The position numbers and the translations under genes are program-made. A stretch of DNA of 64,000 nucleotides. It comes from Aplectana chamaeleonis (Eukaryota > Nematoda > Chromadorea > Rhabditida > Cosmocercidae). Under the pieces are notes generated by a model. The model was not told the DNA's origin. It did no database searches and was given only the letters and a program-made list of their open reading frames with translations. Below are positions 22,134 to 32,982 of the stretch, in pieces (the stretch's first letter is position 1; every line of letters begins with the position of its first letter). The stretch is from contig JAPDOI010000065.1 of NCBI GenBank assembly GCA_029168955.1, positions 558,001 to 622,000 of the forward strand, given 5' to 3'.

Positions 22134-23055
22134 CCACACAGCTCACGTCGAGCGTTCATATGCTTCTGTTTACTGATCATCTATATTCGTGCTTATAAAC
22201 AAACATGAACTTATCGAATATACATAAAAACTTATCAGAAGCTTTGGCTGAATCGCTAACGCATAAATCATTCAACGTTGAATGGAGCATGGTGTTGGTC
22301 GGTCAATTGGTGAGTTTTACCACTAACACACAGAGACTGACCGTCCAGCACCACGCTCCTCTCATTGCATAATCAACGCGCCAGTATCTCTCTTCACGAA
22401 AACAACTGGCAAAACTATGATATACCAGTTAGAGAAGAAAGTCCTCGGGAGGATATTCCTGTCTAACTCGCAACCGTCGACTGGTGCACTCCTAAAAGAG
22501 TGCGCTATATCACTATATACCCAAATGATCTGCTAGTTTATATGCGAACATCCGTGTTTGCAATAGTAGCTTAGGATTGCGAATACGTGGACGTTAACGT
22601 CATCGCAACATCGTAGTTTCTGTTTAAAGATGGAATGTGGGACCAACCAAGGAAATTCAAACTTCCGAATCGCGTCTCCAGCAACATATGGGAAGGGTTC
22701 ATAGAACACTAGTGGTGTTCACAGCATGATACAAATAGGTGTTCCAGAATCTACAGTTAGGATTTATAGCTAACCTCGATGTTAACCTCGAGGTTAATGG
22801 CCTTGCTTAACATTGAGGTTTGGCTAGATTACTACCACCCCAGTTTTAAGTGAAACGATGAGCCAGTCCATGTAGCGAAATCCATACTTGCCTGCCCCGA
22901 CTCCTTAATGAAGGACCACTTCGCTGATGAAGGACCACTTCGCTCCACAGCTCCGACCTTGAATCTTTCGATTCCTCGATCCGAGCAAAATGTGGCGTTC
23001 AAGAAAATCACAAAAAGGAGAACCTTAAAAGTTTCTCATCAAGGACTGGAGAATA
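22134..23055. other. No recognised gene or element
   Basis: Low-copy-looking sequence between MITEs. No domain, tandem repeat or clear terminal repeats were seen. Confidence 0.35.
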
Positions 23056-23367
23056 TTAAAGACAGGGTTCGCGATAAAAACGAATTTTAAGCTCTCTCCA
23101 TAAAAATGTAGATTTGGCCATCACAAAAGTAAAAGTAAGTGAAAAAAAAACCCGAAAATTCGCGGGAAATACGCTCAAAAACAAAGCATAACGGCTAATT
23201 ACTGGTGTCGGCCGGCCTCCTAATTAGGGCGATTTTCATTAATGCTTGCTTATCCGGCATATATTTTGCTGCTCAAGTAATCAGTAGTCTCCAAAAATGT
23301 TCAGAAATCACTTAAGAAGCAAATGAGATTCCATGTTTGGCTGTCTTGAAACCTGGGCATGAGTTGA

Positions 23368-23437
23368 ACGTACTTTTGTGATTCTTTGCCGTGCAGGTTT
23401 GATATACGGTGAAACTGGTTTATTAGTGGCCTGACGT
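23368..23437. repeat. 70-bp inverted repeat of the Penelope element (left)
   Basis: ACGTACTTTTGTGATTCTTT and onwards to TTAGTGGCCTGACGT. It is the inverse of 25394-25463 with one substitution (GTATATC versus GTTTATC). Beyond it, on the minus strand, GATTTGTTCGAAACGTCAGG resembles the 3' core of the hammerhead ribozymes described in Penelope elements, but the CTGATGA box is not evident. Confidence 0.9.
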
Positions 23438-23682
23438 TTCGAACAAATCGTCGTTTTCGAAGGCCTGAAAGTGCTAAAAACTTTAGTGACCTGTGAGTTG
23501 CTCCATCAAGCGCTTATCCCTCTACGACAAGTTAAACAAGCCCCAAAAACTTGAGTAAGCCACCGAAATCAGCACAGAAACCCACCCACGCCAGTTCCAC
23601 CAACGACGAGCTCCCGTATCGACCAGATAGACCGCAAGCCAGGAGACAAGTGAACCCGCCTGGTCATACACGGCTGATCGTG

Positions 23683-25395
23683 CTATAGCTGGCACAGCGG
23701 TATGAATGGTAGGAAGTCACTAGTAATGGAAATGCACTCATTTCTATTATTGAGTCTGGGGGAGCGGGACATGATATAGAAGGCCTCCAGTGCTTTCCTC
23801 GCTCCAATATCCTCCTCACGACTTAGAATCGTGCATTTGATGTCAAAATCAACTCCACCATGCTCTTCTTGCCTGCGTTTTCCAATGGGAGTTAATGTAT
23901 TCTTGCACCGCTTTCCTGCTAGGTGCTCCTTGACACGAATGTTCAGCATTCTTCCCGTTTCCCCTATGTAGATCTCGCAGCAGGACGTGCACTGAAGCTG
24001 GTAGATGACACCGCTCAATAAGCAATCGCCTTCTGCTCCGTTTGGACATACTGTGCATTTTTCCGTGTCGCAAGTGCGGTCGTAGAGCCGGTTGCGTACA
24101 AGTTGCCGCTTTATGTGGTCCCGAGGGATGTTTATGAGAGCCACATCATCGCTGAGGTCCGCACGCGCAATACATTGCCGTATAGCTGCACTCACTCTGT
24201 CGGAAAAGAACGGTAGCTGCAGAGGCACTTTGTTGTCAATTCGATTCGGGAGCCTCACTCTTCTGCCACGGTCCCGTCGCTGCGCAGTATATCCATTCAG
24301 ACGAGTAATAGCACCAGCCAGTCTGCGCGACTCTTCTCGCTCTTCGTCTCCCGTACAGACTTGATTGGCAGTTCTGAACATGTTCCGAATCACGGCGCAT
24401 TTCACGGCTCCAGGGTGCGCAGATGTTGCGTGAATGACGATGTTCTTGGAGGTTTCCTTGCGATACCATTTCACTCTGTATGCACCAGCAGTCACACTTA
24501 TTTGCGTATTCAGGAAAGGAAGCCATCCGTCGTGAGGGGCTTCTCTGGTGAAGCGTATGTGCTGCGATCGTTGATTGAGAATATCAAACAGCTCATCCAT
24601 TTCAGTCTGAGTTGACGTGACCACGCAGCAATCGTCGATGTACCTACAGTACAGGATAGGTTGCCGGGATAGCACTGGCTCTTCTACTTTGCTCATGAAG
24701 CACACCGCCAAAACAGGTGCCAGTCGTTGTCCCATTGCGAGCCCTCTGACCTGAGCATAGTAGGTTCCATCTCCACTTGAAAATATTGCAATTCAGGCAC
24801 TCCTTCACTAGCGTCAAGATGTGGCCCTTACTCCAAGCCAAACGTCGCGATGTCTGTGTGCTCGTCCAGCATTCCAGATAGAGCCTGGAGCGCGTCTCCA
24901 TTATCCACGTTTGTGTAGAGCGCGTTTACATCGAAAGATTCGATAACACAGTTCTGTTGATCCCTTAAACAGCGCAGGCGGTCCAGAAGCTGTCCTGTGT
25001 TGGCTAGGTGAGAAGGGATGTGCTGAAGAAGTTGACTGATTATTCTAGACAGGAACCAGGAAATTCGATCTGTCGGTCCCCCCACACAGCTGATAATGGG
25101 CCGAATTTTGAAAGAATCGGCTGCCATGGAAAAATTGAGACAATTTATGTGTCTTTATTAGAGAGTAGAAAACGGGACATCTCGAGTTTTCCAGCTTCAG
25201 CCTTCTAATAAGCTTTCCGTCCAATCCTGGTGCTTTTCCAACTTCCGTCCAGGTAATATTTAGTTTTCGACACTGTGCGACAAATTCCTTTTTCGTTGCT
25301 TGTGTGTAGACAGAGGTATCATTCAAATGGAGCTGTGTGATTTCTTGATCTAATGAGAGAGGTGTAATCACAAACTCTCCTCCCTTGTCGCTCAC
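23683..25395 (-). pseudogene. Penelope-like RT with GIY-YIG endonuclease, frameshifted
   Basis: Three overlapping minus-strand frames read as one protein. N-terminal piece (25395-25045): SDKGGEFVIT and CPVFYSLIKTHK. Middle (25127-24828): RPIISCVGGPTDRISWFLSR and motif A, SFDVNALYTNV. C-terminal (24735-23683): motif B, MGQRLAPVLAVCFM; active site YIDDCCVV; PFLNTQISV; then a GIY-YIG nuclease with VIYQLQCTSC, IYIGETGR and VKEHLAGKRC. This RT plus GIY-YIG order defines endonuclease-bearing Penelope-like elements, which insert by target-primed reverse transcription. Frameshifts near 25.05-25.13 kb and 24.74-24.83 kb (around ECLNCNIFKW) break it, so it is inactive as read. The last 350 residues are uninterrupted. 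Confidence 0.88.
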
Positions 25396-25463
25396 GTCAG
25401 GCCACTAATAAACCAGTTTCACCGTTTATCAAACCTGCACGGCAAAGAATCACAAAAGTACGT
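25394..25463. repeat. 70-bp inverted repeat of the Penelope element (right)
   Basis: Inverse partner of 23368-23437. It overlaps the 5' end of the reverse-transcriptase frame and ends exactly at the insertion edge. Confidence 0.9.
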
Positions 25464-25914
25464 TAAGAAGCAAAATTAAAATTGACAAAACAGGCTTTTA
25501 CCCAAATCTCAATAATTGGGGGCGGGAGGACACCAAGCCATAACTTTCTCCTGAGCGTTTTTTTTCTCCAATTTTTCACTTATTTTCACTTTTGTGATGG
25601 CCAGATCTACCATTCTACGGTGATAGCATAACAGCCAATTTTATCGAGAACCCTGCCTTTAACATCTACTCGCTTCCGAGCATGCTAGCTCCTTTGCAAA
25701 AAGGAATTCGAGCACACTGGCCGATGGGGTTCCCTTTGAAAAATTGTTATGAATCCTGTTTTCTAGACTTTGCTTGTTCTGCTAATTGAGAAAGCTGATC
25801 TATCTCCATCACCGTTTCACATAGATAACCAGCCAGAAATATTTTATAAGTACTTACATATCGCCACCCTCAACATTTCGGACTTTCAGCCTAGATTTTG
25901 AAATACCGTATTTC

Positions 25915-26115
25915 CTCTATTAGAAGTACACCCAAAAGGGAGAGCTTAGTGTCAGAAGTACACTCTCTATTAAGTACACCTCTATTAGAAGTACATATAA
26001 GATGGAGGTCTGAGTATTAGAAGTACACCCTCTATTTGAAGTACCCCTCTATTAGAAGCACATATAAAATAGAGGTCTGAGAATTGAAGTACACTCTTTC
26101 GAAAGTCACCTCTAT
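25915..26115. repeat. Subterminal (CTATTAGAAGTACAC)n, left
   Basis: Repeated CCTCTATTAGAAGTACACCC and TATTAGAAGTACATATAA motifs, 18-60 bp apart. Matching repeats at 28630-28800 mark the other end of the 2.9-kb element. Confidence 0.85.
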
Positions 26116-26387
26116 TTGCAATGGACCTCCGGCACTCGACTAAAAGTTTGGCGATTCGAATGGGGCATTTGAGAGAGTCCAGTTCGCACTGGATGTTTTT
26201 TTCTTATTGTGAGATTTGAATATTCACAAAAACACAAAAAAAACTATCAGCCACCCCTTTCTCGGTGAAAGATTGCTGGTATGGGACAATTTCCAATATA
26301 ACTTCACCGAACTTCAGATGACCAAGAAATTAACACAGAACTGAAACTTGATATCGTTGTTATTCACGGCGAACTAAGACATTGGTA

Positions 26388-27460
26388 GGGATGTTCCCGG
26401 GAACGACGACGGAACTTCCCTCAAAACGGAGGGTTAGGTTTTTTATTTATTTTTTTTTAACTCATGCGCACATAAAAAAATACGGCGATGTTTTTGTTAT
26501 TAGAACCGAGATCTCAGAAACCCAGGCTCCTACATGCATTAAAATCATTGTCTATATGAGAAAACCCAAATACACGTCAAAAGATGAAAATGATACCCTT
26601 ATGAGATGAAGTGTGTTTCTACACCCTAGAAATAAAACAAATTCGAGTAAAAAAAGGTGACAGAAAAGGTTATAAATGTTAAGGGAAAATCATGATCAAG
26701 GTCATTAAAATGAATGCCTATGAACGCCTTTCACCCTCCTTGTTCATCACACCGGGGCGTTGATATGGGTTGGGGTTAGGCAGGGTTTGGGGCGTCGGCG
26801 CGTTTAATCATTGCTGTGCGAGTGCTTGAAATAATCCATAGTTGGGGTCTCAACGGGGTTTCGGCTACCCCACCCTCTTATGTAGGGTTTGCGAGGGAAC
26901 GGTTTTTCAGTGCTAGCCTAACCCCCTTTTAGCCCTCGCGCTGCTATCATCAAACGCGCCGACGCTCCAAACTCCGCCTAACCCCAACCTAACTCGCCGC
27001 GTACGTGCATGCCACCCCCGATCGCCAGTCTTCCCCGTGCTGTCGCAACCCAACACCCCTTAAATCATCACTCCTAACAAAAGGTTACAGAGAAGCTTGT
27101 TATCTCCACTGAAATCCGGACAGAGATACCCTACACAGTCCTTGAGTGGGAGATCTGCTCCCTCAACCTGCGAAATGCGAGACCATCTTGAGACCGGCCA
27201 GTTTGCATCACCGTATACACTGCGGCTTTGTTTTCTCGTTCATCACCCTCGGGAGGAGGCCATCGGAACAACCGTGAAGCGAACTTCCCTTGTTCTCCCC
27301 CCCCCCCCTGAGTCGACTGTTTCGAACGTCACTGGTTGTGGGTTGTGTATAATTCGAGGGGAGAAGGGCGAGACGTCTCCCCAGAAGGGGACGTCTCGCT
27401 CCTCACCCCTCAACCGAGTGATAACGACCAAATCAGGTCTATTGTCCTCGGGAACTTCCC
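26388..27460. mobile_element. MITE with GGGAACTTCCC ends, copy 2
   Basis: The left end TGTTCCCGGGAACGACGACG and the right end CTCGGGAACTTCCC resemble those of the copy at 3475-4135. Segment 27078-27460 is a direct match to 3762-4135. Between 26440 and 27078 it has acquired other sequence, including the MITE at 26770-26990. Confidence 0.6.
26770..26990. mobile_element. MITE with GGGGCGTCGGCGCGTTT ends
   Basis: The inverted ends GTTTGGGGCGTCGGCGCGTT and AACGCGCCGACGCTCCAAAC are each preceded by GGGTTAGG-type sequence. An inverted relative lies at 46530-46750. Confidence 0.7.
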
Positions 27461-27968
27461 AACAAAGCTTTGAGGGAAGCTCGGAGTTCGTTTAGGTACT
27501 TTACAAGAATTTCGATTTGATTGAGTTTTAATCTTTCGAAGTTGATCCGTTTTGTCGCCAAACGTTGACCTTAACGGTCCTTCAAAGGCCAGCACTCCCC
27601 AGCGTCATGAAGGTTGGATCATTCATTTTGTAAAATCGTTTCTACGGAGAGGAAATCAGGAGCCACCAATGGAAGACTTTATCCGCAGTGGATGGTGAAC
27701 GCAAAGAACTCGCCACTGGAAGAGCTGTTCTCAAGTCGCTCAAGAACCGCTCTTTTTGAATCGCTCTGGACGGCTCGAAAGGCGATCAGTTAAATTGTTT
27801 TCAAGCCTAACAGTCGACTCTCTCTTTTCCAAAAAAGGAATATCAACAAAATCGAGACCAGACTTAAACGATTTTTGAAAAACAAATTGACCTGGGGAGG
27901 GTGTGAGTATTGAACTTGAAAATATTTCATATCAGTGATTGTGAAAGCCTAAATTGGATTGGGCTTAA

Positions 27969-28507
27969 AGGCAGTGGTCGCGCTCAAGTATGCTCGTGTT
28001 CTTTTCCTCTCTAAACCCTTTCCTGGGTATAGAGTAGTAGAACCTATGTATAAGAAAAAATCGCGAAAAAATAGCTGTTCTGGGCCAAATTCGCCTGAAC
28101 TTTCTTGTCTTGTGATGGTGGACGAGTCCACCCCACATCATCGGCATCGATGATCTCTAATATCGAGAACATCAGCTGGCTTGAAATTGAATTTCAATCA
28201 ATGAACTTTCGGATTTATGTACACATCTAGTCAAAAACATTGGTTGAAGTGCTTGCTTTCATTGTTCAACTCTTTTATTAGGTAAATTTGCCTTTATTTC
28301 TTCCTCTGAGTGTCGATGATTTTTGAATGCTTGGCATGAGACTGTGATCTTTCTGTGCACATGTGCACGAACTGGAAATTTAGGGTCTTAATAACTCTAA
28401 TTCTAGCCCGTTTTGCACCGCGCTGCCTTCATAGTTTTTGAGCTGTTTTATATCTAAACTGATTTTTGTAGTTTTTTCGATAACGTTTTTCATCGTGACC
28501 ACTGCCT
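27969..28507. mobile_element. TTAA MITE, AGGCAGTGGTC family
   Basis: Ends AGGCAGTGGTCGCGCTC and ATCGTGACCACTGCCT, flanked by TTAA at 27965-27968 and 28508-28511. Confidence 0.8.
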
Positions 28508-28806
28508 TTAAGTGGCTAAGTTTTCCGGGTTGCAGTCTGAAATTTCAATACATACAAACTCTCGGAGTTATACTGGAAGTCTCTGCCAGAAATGCGAACA
28601 GTTTACCATTGGAAATTCAAAAAACTTGTGCCGAACAATAGAAGTACACCCTCTATTAGAAGTACACCTCTAATAGAAGTATGTACACCAAGAAGAAAGG
28701 GCTGAGAATTAGAAGACTATTTGAAGAACACCTCTAATAGAAGTACATATATGATAGAGGCCTGAGTATTAGAAGTACATGTACTTTTAAAAGAAGAAAT
28801 ACGGTA

Positions 28807-29441
28807 CCTCCATTTTATTTGCTTTGCGAGTTTTTCGTGTTCTGAATACAGAAGCATCTGCAGGTAAACTTGCTGTTACCTTGGGACTCGCCTCCCCGCT
28901 CTTCTAGGATCAGTTCAACGTGGACTTGACCCTGTTGTGTACGCTGCGTAATCTTTCCTCTAATTTCAAACTCTTTCCTGCTCAATCTGTTGTCAGCAGT
29001 TCATGATCCTGATCAGCAGGAAGCCGGTCTTCATCGCATTTCCGGCTTCAAAATCTGAACTCAACTTGGTTTCTCGCCCCTCTTTCTCAATATAATTGAG
29101 CTGAGGAAGAAGCCGAGGATCTCATGCGTACACACAACTTGAATGTAACTACAAAACAGCTCCCCTTCCCTGACAAGAGAACATATCAGCCATAGCCATT
29201 TTAGAACAAAAGCACAGAGCAAAATGTACTATGCACGTATGACATACAAAAGACTAAGCTGACGATGAACGTTCATAAACATATCATTCCCCTCTATGAG
29301 CGACCGATAGTGCACACTTGTGTCATCATTGTTTCCGAAATACAATGAAGCTCTCTATAGTGGAGGAAGTTCGAGTTTGGTGGCCTAGAGATCGAAACCA
29401 ACCTTTAGAGAGCAAACTTTTTAGTCATAGGCAACTAAATA
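28807..29441 (-). other. 1.3-kb repeat segment, no gene
   Basis: This part is the inverted-copy sequence between the two insertions. It matches 13855-13180 reversed. No coding feature was seen. Confidence 0.6.
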
Positions 29442-31019
29442 CACTGCGTTTCATATCTATAGGTCCACCCATGAACTCCGTAATTTTGTGTTTCGCTCTA
29501 ACTCAAATGTTCTGTAGTGGTAACCTACGAAATCAGCGCCCTCGGAAACCTCTATGAAGAACCGTAGACGCGAATTCAGATTTGGTACGAATTTTAAGAG
29601 CTCGAAGATTGAAAAACACCCGTTTGAAAACTATAGGTCCACTAAAAGAAATCAAAGTTTGATTGCTACAAACAACAAAAATCAACGATCTAGTAACTTG
29701 CCTGTCTTCCTTGATTCAAAAGGACTTCAACTAATCGCTTCGGCATGCTCTGGACCAGATTTTTGATCACGGTGGGTTGCACTGATACTCAGGCGTTGGC
29801 GATCGACTTCTTCAGCTCGTCGATTGTTGCGTACTGATTGTCGTCACTGTAAATCTTGTGCACAATGATGGCCCAGAGGTTCTCCAATAGAGTTGAGATC
29901 AGGTGAACACGCGGGCCAACCGAGAGCTTCTACTTTGCTCCTTGCAAGCCATGCTGACGTCGACCGACTATCATGGATAGCAGCGTTGTCGTGAATAAAA
30001 GTGAAGGCCTGGCTTCGATGCCGTTGGGAGAACGGCAGAAGACGATCCTCTAGAACCTTCTGGTAGTCCTCGGAGTCCACGCGGCACGAAACGAATGCAA
30101 GCTCGAGTTGACCAGATTCACGGATAGCACCCCCGAACCATGAGCGATCCACCACCAAAGTTGCGTCGAGAGAAGACACGCGGTGGTTTCCGTAGATCAC
30201 GCCAGTTACCTCTTCCACCATCCGATCCGTCCAGATTGAACTTTTTTCGTCGCTCCAGATCATCTGAAGCGTTTGGAATAATTGAGGCCACGGAGCAGCA
30301 TATGAGCAAAATCGCCTTACATTTGACCAAACCCTTGTGATATTTTCGGTAGCAAACTGAAGGCGGGTCGCCTTGTGCCGTTCCGTCACTCTTGGCACAC
30401 GCTTCAATAACTCTCTACTGAGGTCTTTCTTGCGAATAGACTGCCCTACAAACCGTACTTTTGCTCCTCGAAAGCGAAAGTTCGCTGCGCAAGCAGTTGA
30501 GACTCATCGTCGAGTTCGGCAGAAGGCGTCTGATCCTACTTTCATCGTGCTCCGAAAGCAGTCTCGGACGCCCTCCAGGGTTCTTCTTCCGACATCGCTC
30601 AGGATCCCGTAGGTAGTTGTTGATACAAGTGTGCGATCGTCCGAGATTCTCCGCAACCCTCCTTCTCGACCATCCAGCCTCGTTGAGCGCTTCCGTTTGA
30701 GATTGTTCATCCGAAGACAGGCGATTTCCACTAGTCATACCTAGCACGACGTTGAGGGAGTCCGTATATAACCTCTGTTTTCCAGTTTCATTTGTACTAG
30801 CAAAGAAATTTCCATCTCCTTCGATGGACCTTTAGTTTTGAAACGGTCTGTGTCTATCATTCACGGAAACCTGATAAGGAATCATGGATGGACAGGAGGA
30901 TTTTTATCGGGGTTTTAAAAGGTGAAGATTCCGATGGAAACGCCCACAGACCACCAAAATGTACGGCGAGCCCGGAAACTCGAAAATCTTGGGTGGACCT
31001 ATAGTTATGAAACGCAGTG
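29442..31019 (-). mobile_element. Tc1-like DNA transposon, full length
   Basis: A 1578-bp element flanked by TA (29440-29441 and 31020-31021). Terminal repeats: CACTGCGTTTCATATCTATA and TATAGTTATGAAACGCAGTG. A second, internal copy of the subterminal box lies on each side: CTATAGGTCCACTAAAAGAA near 29625 and GATGGACCTTTAGTTTTGAA near 30822. This is an IR/DR arrangement like that of Sleeping Beauty-type Tc1 elements. The empty site is preserved near 13180. Confidence 0.93.
29690..30747 (-). pseudogene. Tc1-like transposase, DD34E, decayed
   Basis: The frame opens MLGMTSGNRLSSDEQSQTEA with a paired-like helix-turn-helix (ALNEAGWSRRRVAENLGRS) and the GGRPRLLSEHDE linker. It meets a frameshift near 30415, then continues RVPRVTERHKATRLQFA. 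Catalytic residues are IWSDEKSS (first Asp), FIHDNAAIH (second Asp) and SPDLNSIEN (Glu, 34 residues after the second Asp), which defines DD34E. The Glu is reached only after skipping one extra G near 29885. An in-frame TGA follows IANA near 29806, and the reading then runs through NLVQSMPKRLVEV to TAG at 29690. These three lesions make it inactive. The length (about 350 codons) is normal for Tc1 transposases, which cut and paste at TA. Confidence 0.92.
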
Positions 31020-31485
31020 TATACCTGTTCTGACAACCATTACGCTCTTCCATGTCAGGTAACACTCTTCTCAAATAGTATTGCTTGCTTAGCAAACGGT
31101 CGGTAGCTCCCTCTGTCTCAGCCCGTCAAAGAATGCAATCGATAAGATCGATTAATTCCATGACGTTTTCATACAGTGCCCTTCACCAGGTGTCCGGCAG
31201 CCAGCTCTGCCTGGAGAGGTCTATACGGCCAGCAACATTCGCGTAGACGATAGTCAGTCAAACTCGTTCCGGAAAACTGAGGCGCTATTGATACTCCTCA
31301 ACGATAGCGCGGCACGCTTCGTAATCCCGGCCGTTGGAGTAGGATTACTTTCTACGCCCGTCATGCACGTGGAGCGATTGCGGAGACTATAAACACTCCA
31401 GTGGCGGCGCTGTGGCGGACCGGATTAAATTGAGCCTTGTCCTAGTCGTGGAACCGAAATCTGTCCACGCGTCCACTATAATGGT

Positions 31486-32035
31486 ACCAAGGGTGCGTGC
31501 AAAGAGGATTTCAACGGGAAGAAAAATTAATCTGATAAGAGCCAACCAATAATAGTTCGAGAGATCGCTTGAAATGAGTTTATCTGTTGGACTATCATTC
31601 GTTATATCTTAACAGTCCCATTTTTCCTCCCAAGGAAATCTTATTGGAACTCACCCCGTTTAGCATTGTCCCGGCGTTTGAGTATGAAACGGCTGCTGAG
31701 TATGAATTGATTGGTACGGCTGCTCCGCCATGGCGCAACGGCCGTAACAACTTTTCACTATTTTCATTATTAATCCATCTTAGATTTTATTCCGTTCCAT
31801 CATTATTTATTCCGGTCTCAAGATTCAAGTCAGAAATGAAATGAATCACCTCATATCGTTGGTGTCTCACAGAGAGATAGCCGCGCTCAGCAGTTGGGCG
31901 CGAAATCGTTCGATCAATAGCCACTCTCCCTTCGTTTTCCCGCGCGCAATTTTTCCCGCCAAGCGACGTCGCGGCGATCCCTCATCCAGTGATGGACGAT
32001 AAAAACGAATAGAGAACCTGATAAAAAATGCTTTA
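31486..32035. other. Repeat-derived spacer
   Basis: Contains the second copy (31670-31835) of the segment at 12460-12640. An end resembling the GTCTAGGATAGTGCC MITE lies near 31660. No gene was seen. Confidence 0.4.
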
Positions 32036-32572
32036 GGCCCCTGTCGGGCCCCTGTCAGAGTTGTTTGAGCCGACGCATCCAGCCAGGTCGATACACACAG
32101 AAAGTATTGAACATTGAATGCAAAAATCACCATGTGTATTCCTCCGACACCCCCCCCCCAAACACCCGCCGACACCAGACCCTTCGAAACGTATGAATAA
32201 AATGATGGGGTGAGGTTAAGGAAATCACCCAGTGTGGCCGACGTGGTTGATATCCATGCAATACGTTGATGATGGAGGTGAGAAAATCGCCGGGTGGGCG
32301 GGCCGATAATGAAACATTTCGTATCACAAGAAAGCTATCGACAATATTACCTCCGTTTCTTCACTTTACTCTCCTTCACTATTTCTCTGAACAAGTGCAT
32401 TCCTGTTGGCCTCACTTCTGGTGGGCTCTAATTGGATACACCGGGTGATTTTCTCAATCTCACACCATCATTTTAATCATTCTTATCGACCGTGTGGGTG
32501 TTGGTGGGTTTTGGAGGTGTTGGGGGTGTCGGTGGGTTGCAGATGCAAATAGCACCAACACTGACAGGGGCC
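32036..32572. mobile_element. GC-rich MITE, copy 3
   Basis: It opens GGCCCCTGTCGGGCCCCTGT with TTA just before, and ends CAACACTGACAGGGGCC. Internal modules match the copies at 21 kb. The 3-bp flanks differ (TTA left, TCA right), so this copy and the next may be recombined. Confidence 0.7.
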
Positions 32573-32982
32573 TCAGAGTTGGATGAGCCTACGTATCCAG
32601 CCTGGTCGATACACACAGAAACCATTGGAAACGGTATGCAAAAATCCCACGGTGCATCCTGCCGATAGCCCCCAACACCCACCGAGACCCTTCGACACCA
32701 GCCCGGTTGATAAGTATGAACAACATGGTGGGGTGAATTTGAGAAAATCACCTGGTGTATCCGACGCGATCGATATCCTTGCAATACGTAGATGACGGGG
32801 GCCGAGAAAAACGCCAGGTGGGCGGGATAATAAAACATTGCGTATCACTAAAAAACTGTCAACACTGCCACCTCCGTTTCTTTTATCTACCCCCCTTCAA
32901 TATTTCTCTAAACAGGTGCTATCCTGTTGGCCACTTAAGATTTTCTCAACCTCACCCCATCATTTTATTCATAGGTATCGAC

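Larger units (their letters stand above)
23324..25462 (-). mobile_element. Penelope-like retroelement
   Basis: It is bounded by a 12-bp repeat of the target, TTAAGAAGCAAA (23312-23323 and 25463-25474), inside a MITE. It carries 70-bp inverted repeats at 23368-23437 and 25394-25463 that differ at one position. The coding strand is minus: a Penelope-type reverse transcriptase followed by a GIY-YIG endonuclease. Penelope elements are known for direct or inverted terminal repeats and variable target duplications. Here the left inverted repeat sits about 44 bp inside the insertion edge. Confidence 0.85.
23060..25658. mobile_element. TTAA MITE split by a Penelope-like element
   Basis: The left end AGACAGGGTTCGCGATAAAA and the right end TTTTATCGAGAACCCTGCCT are inverse, with TTAA at 23056-23059 and 25659-25662. 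Without the 23324-25462 insertion the MITE is about 0.46 kb. It matches the unsplit copy at 33789-34216, including the TTTTGTGATGGCCAGA block. Confidence 0.8.
25906..28804. mobile_element. 2.9-kb TA-flanked composite element
   Basis: It begins CCGTATTTCCTCTATTAGAA and ends TTTTAAAAGAAGAAATACGG, with TA on each side (25904-25905 and 28805-28806). The empty site at 13856-13857 carries one TA. The subterminal regions hold tandem CTATTAGAAGTACACC-type motifs at both ends. The centre is a nest of other repeats: a GGGAACTTCCC MITE, a GGCGTCGGCGCG MITE and a TTAA MITE. No transposase was found. A TA duplication suggests mobilisation by a Tc1/mariner-type transposase, an inference only. Confidence 0.85.
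25778..31485 (-). repeat. 1.3-kb dispersed repeat, inverted copy with two insertions
   Basis: Its pieces 25778-25905, 28805-29441 and 31020-31485 together match the reverse complement of 13990-12650. The interruptions are the 2.9-kb TA-flanked element and the Tc1 transposon. Homology resumes exactly at the TA on each side of both insertions. Confidence 0.85.
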
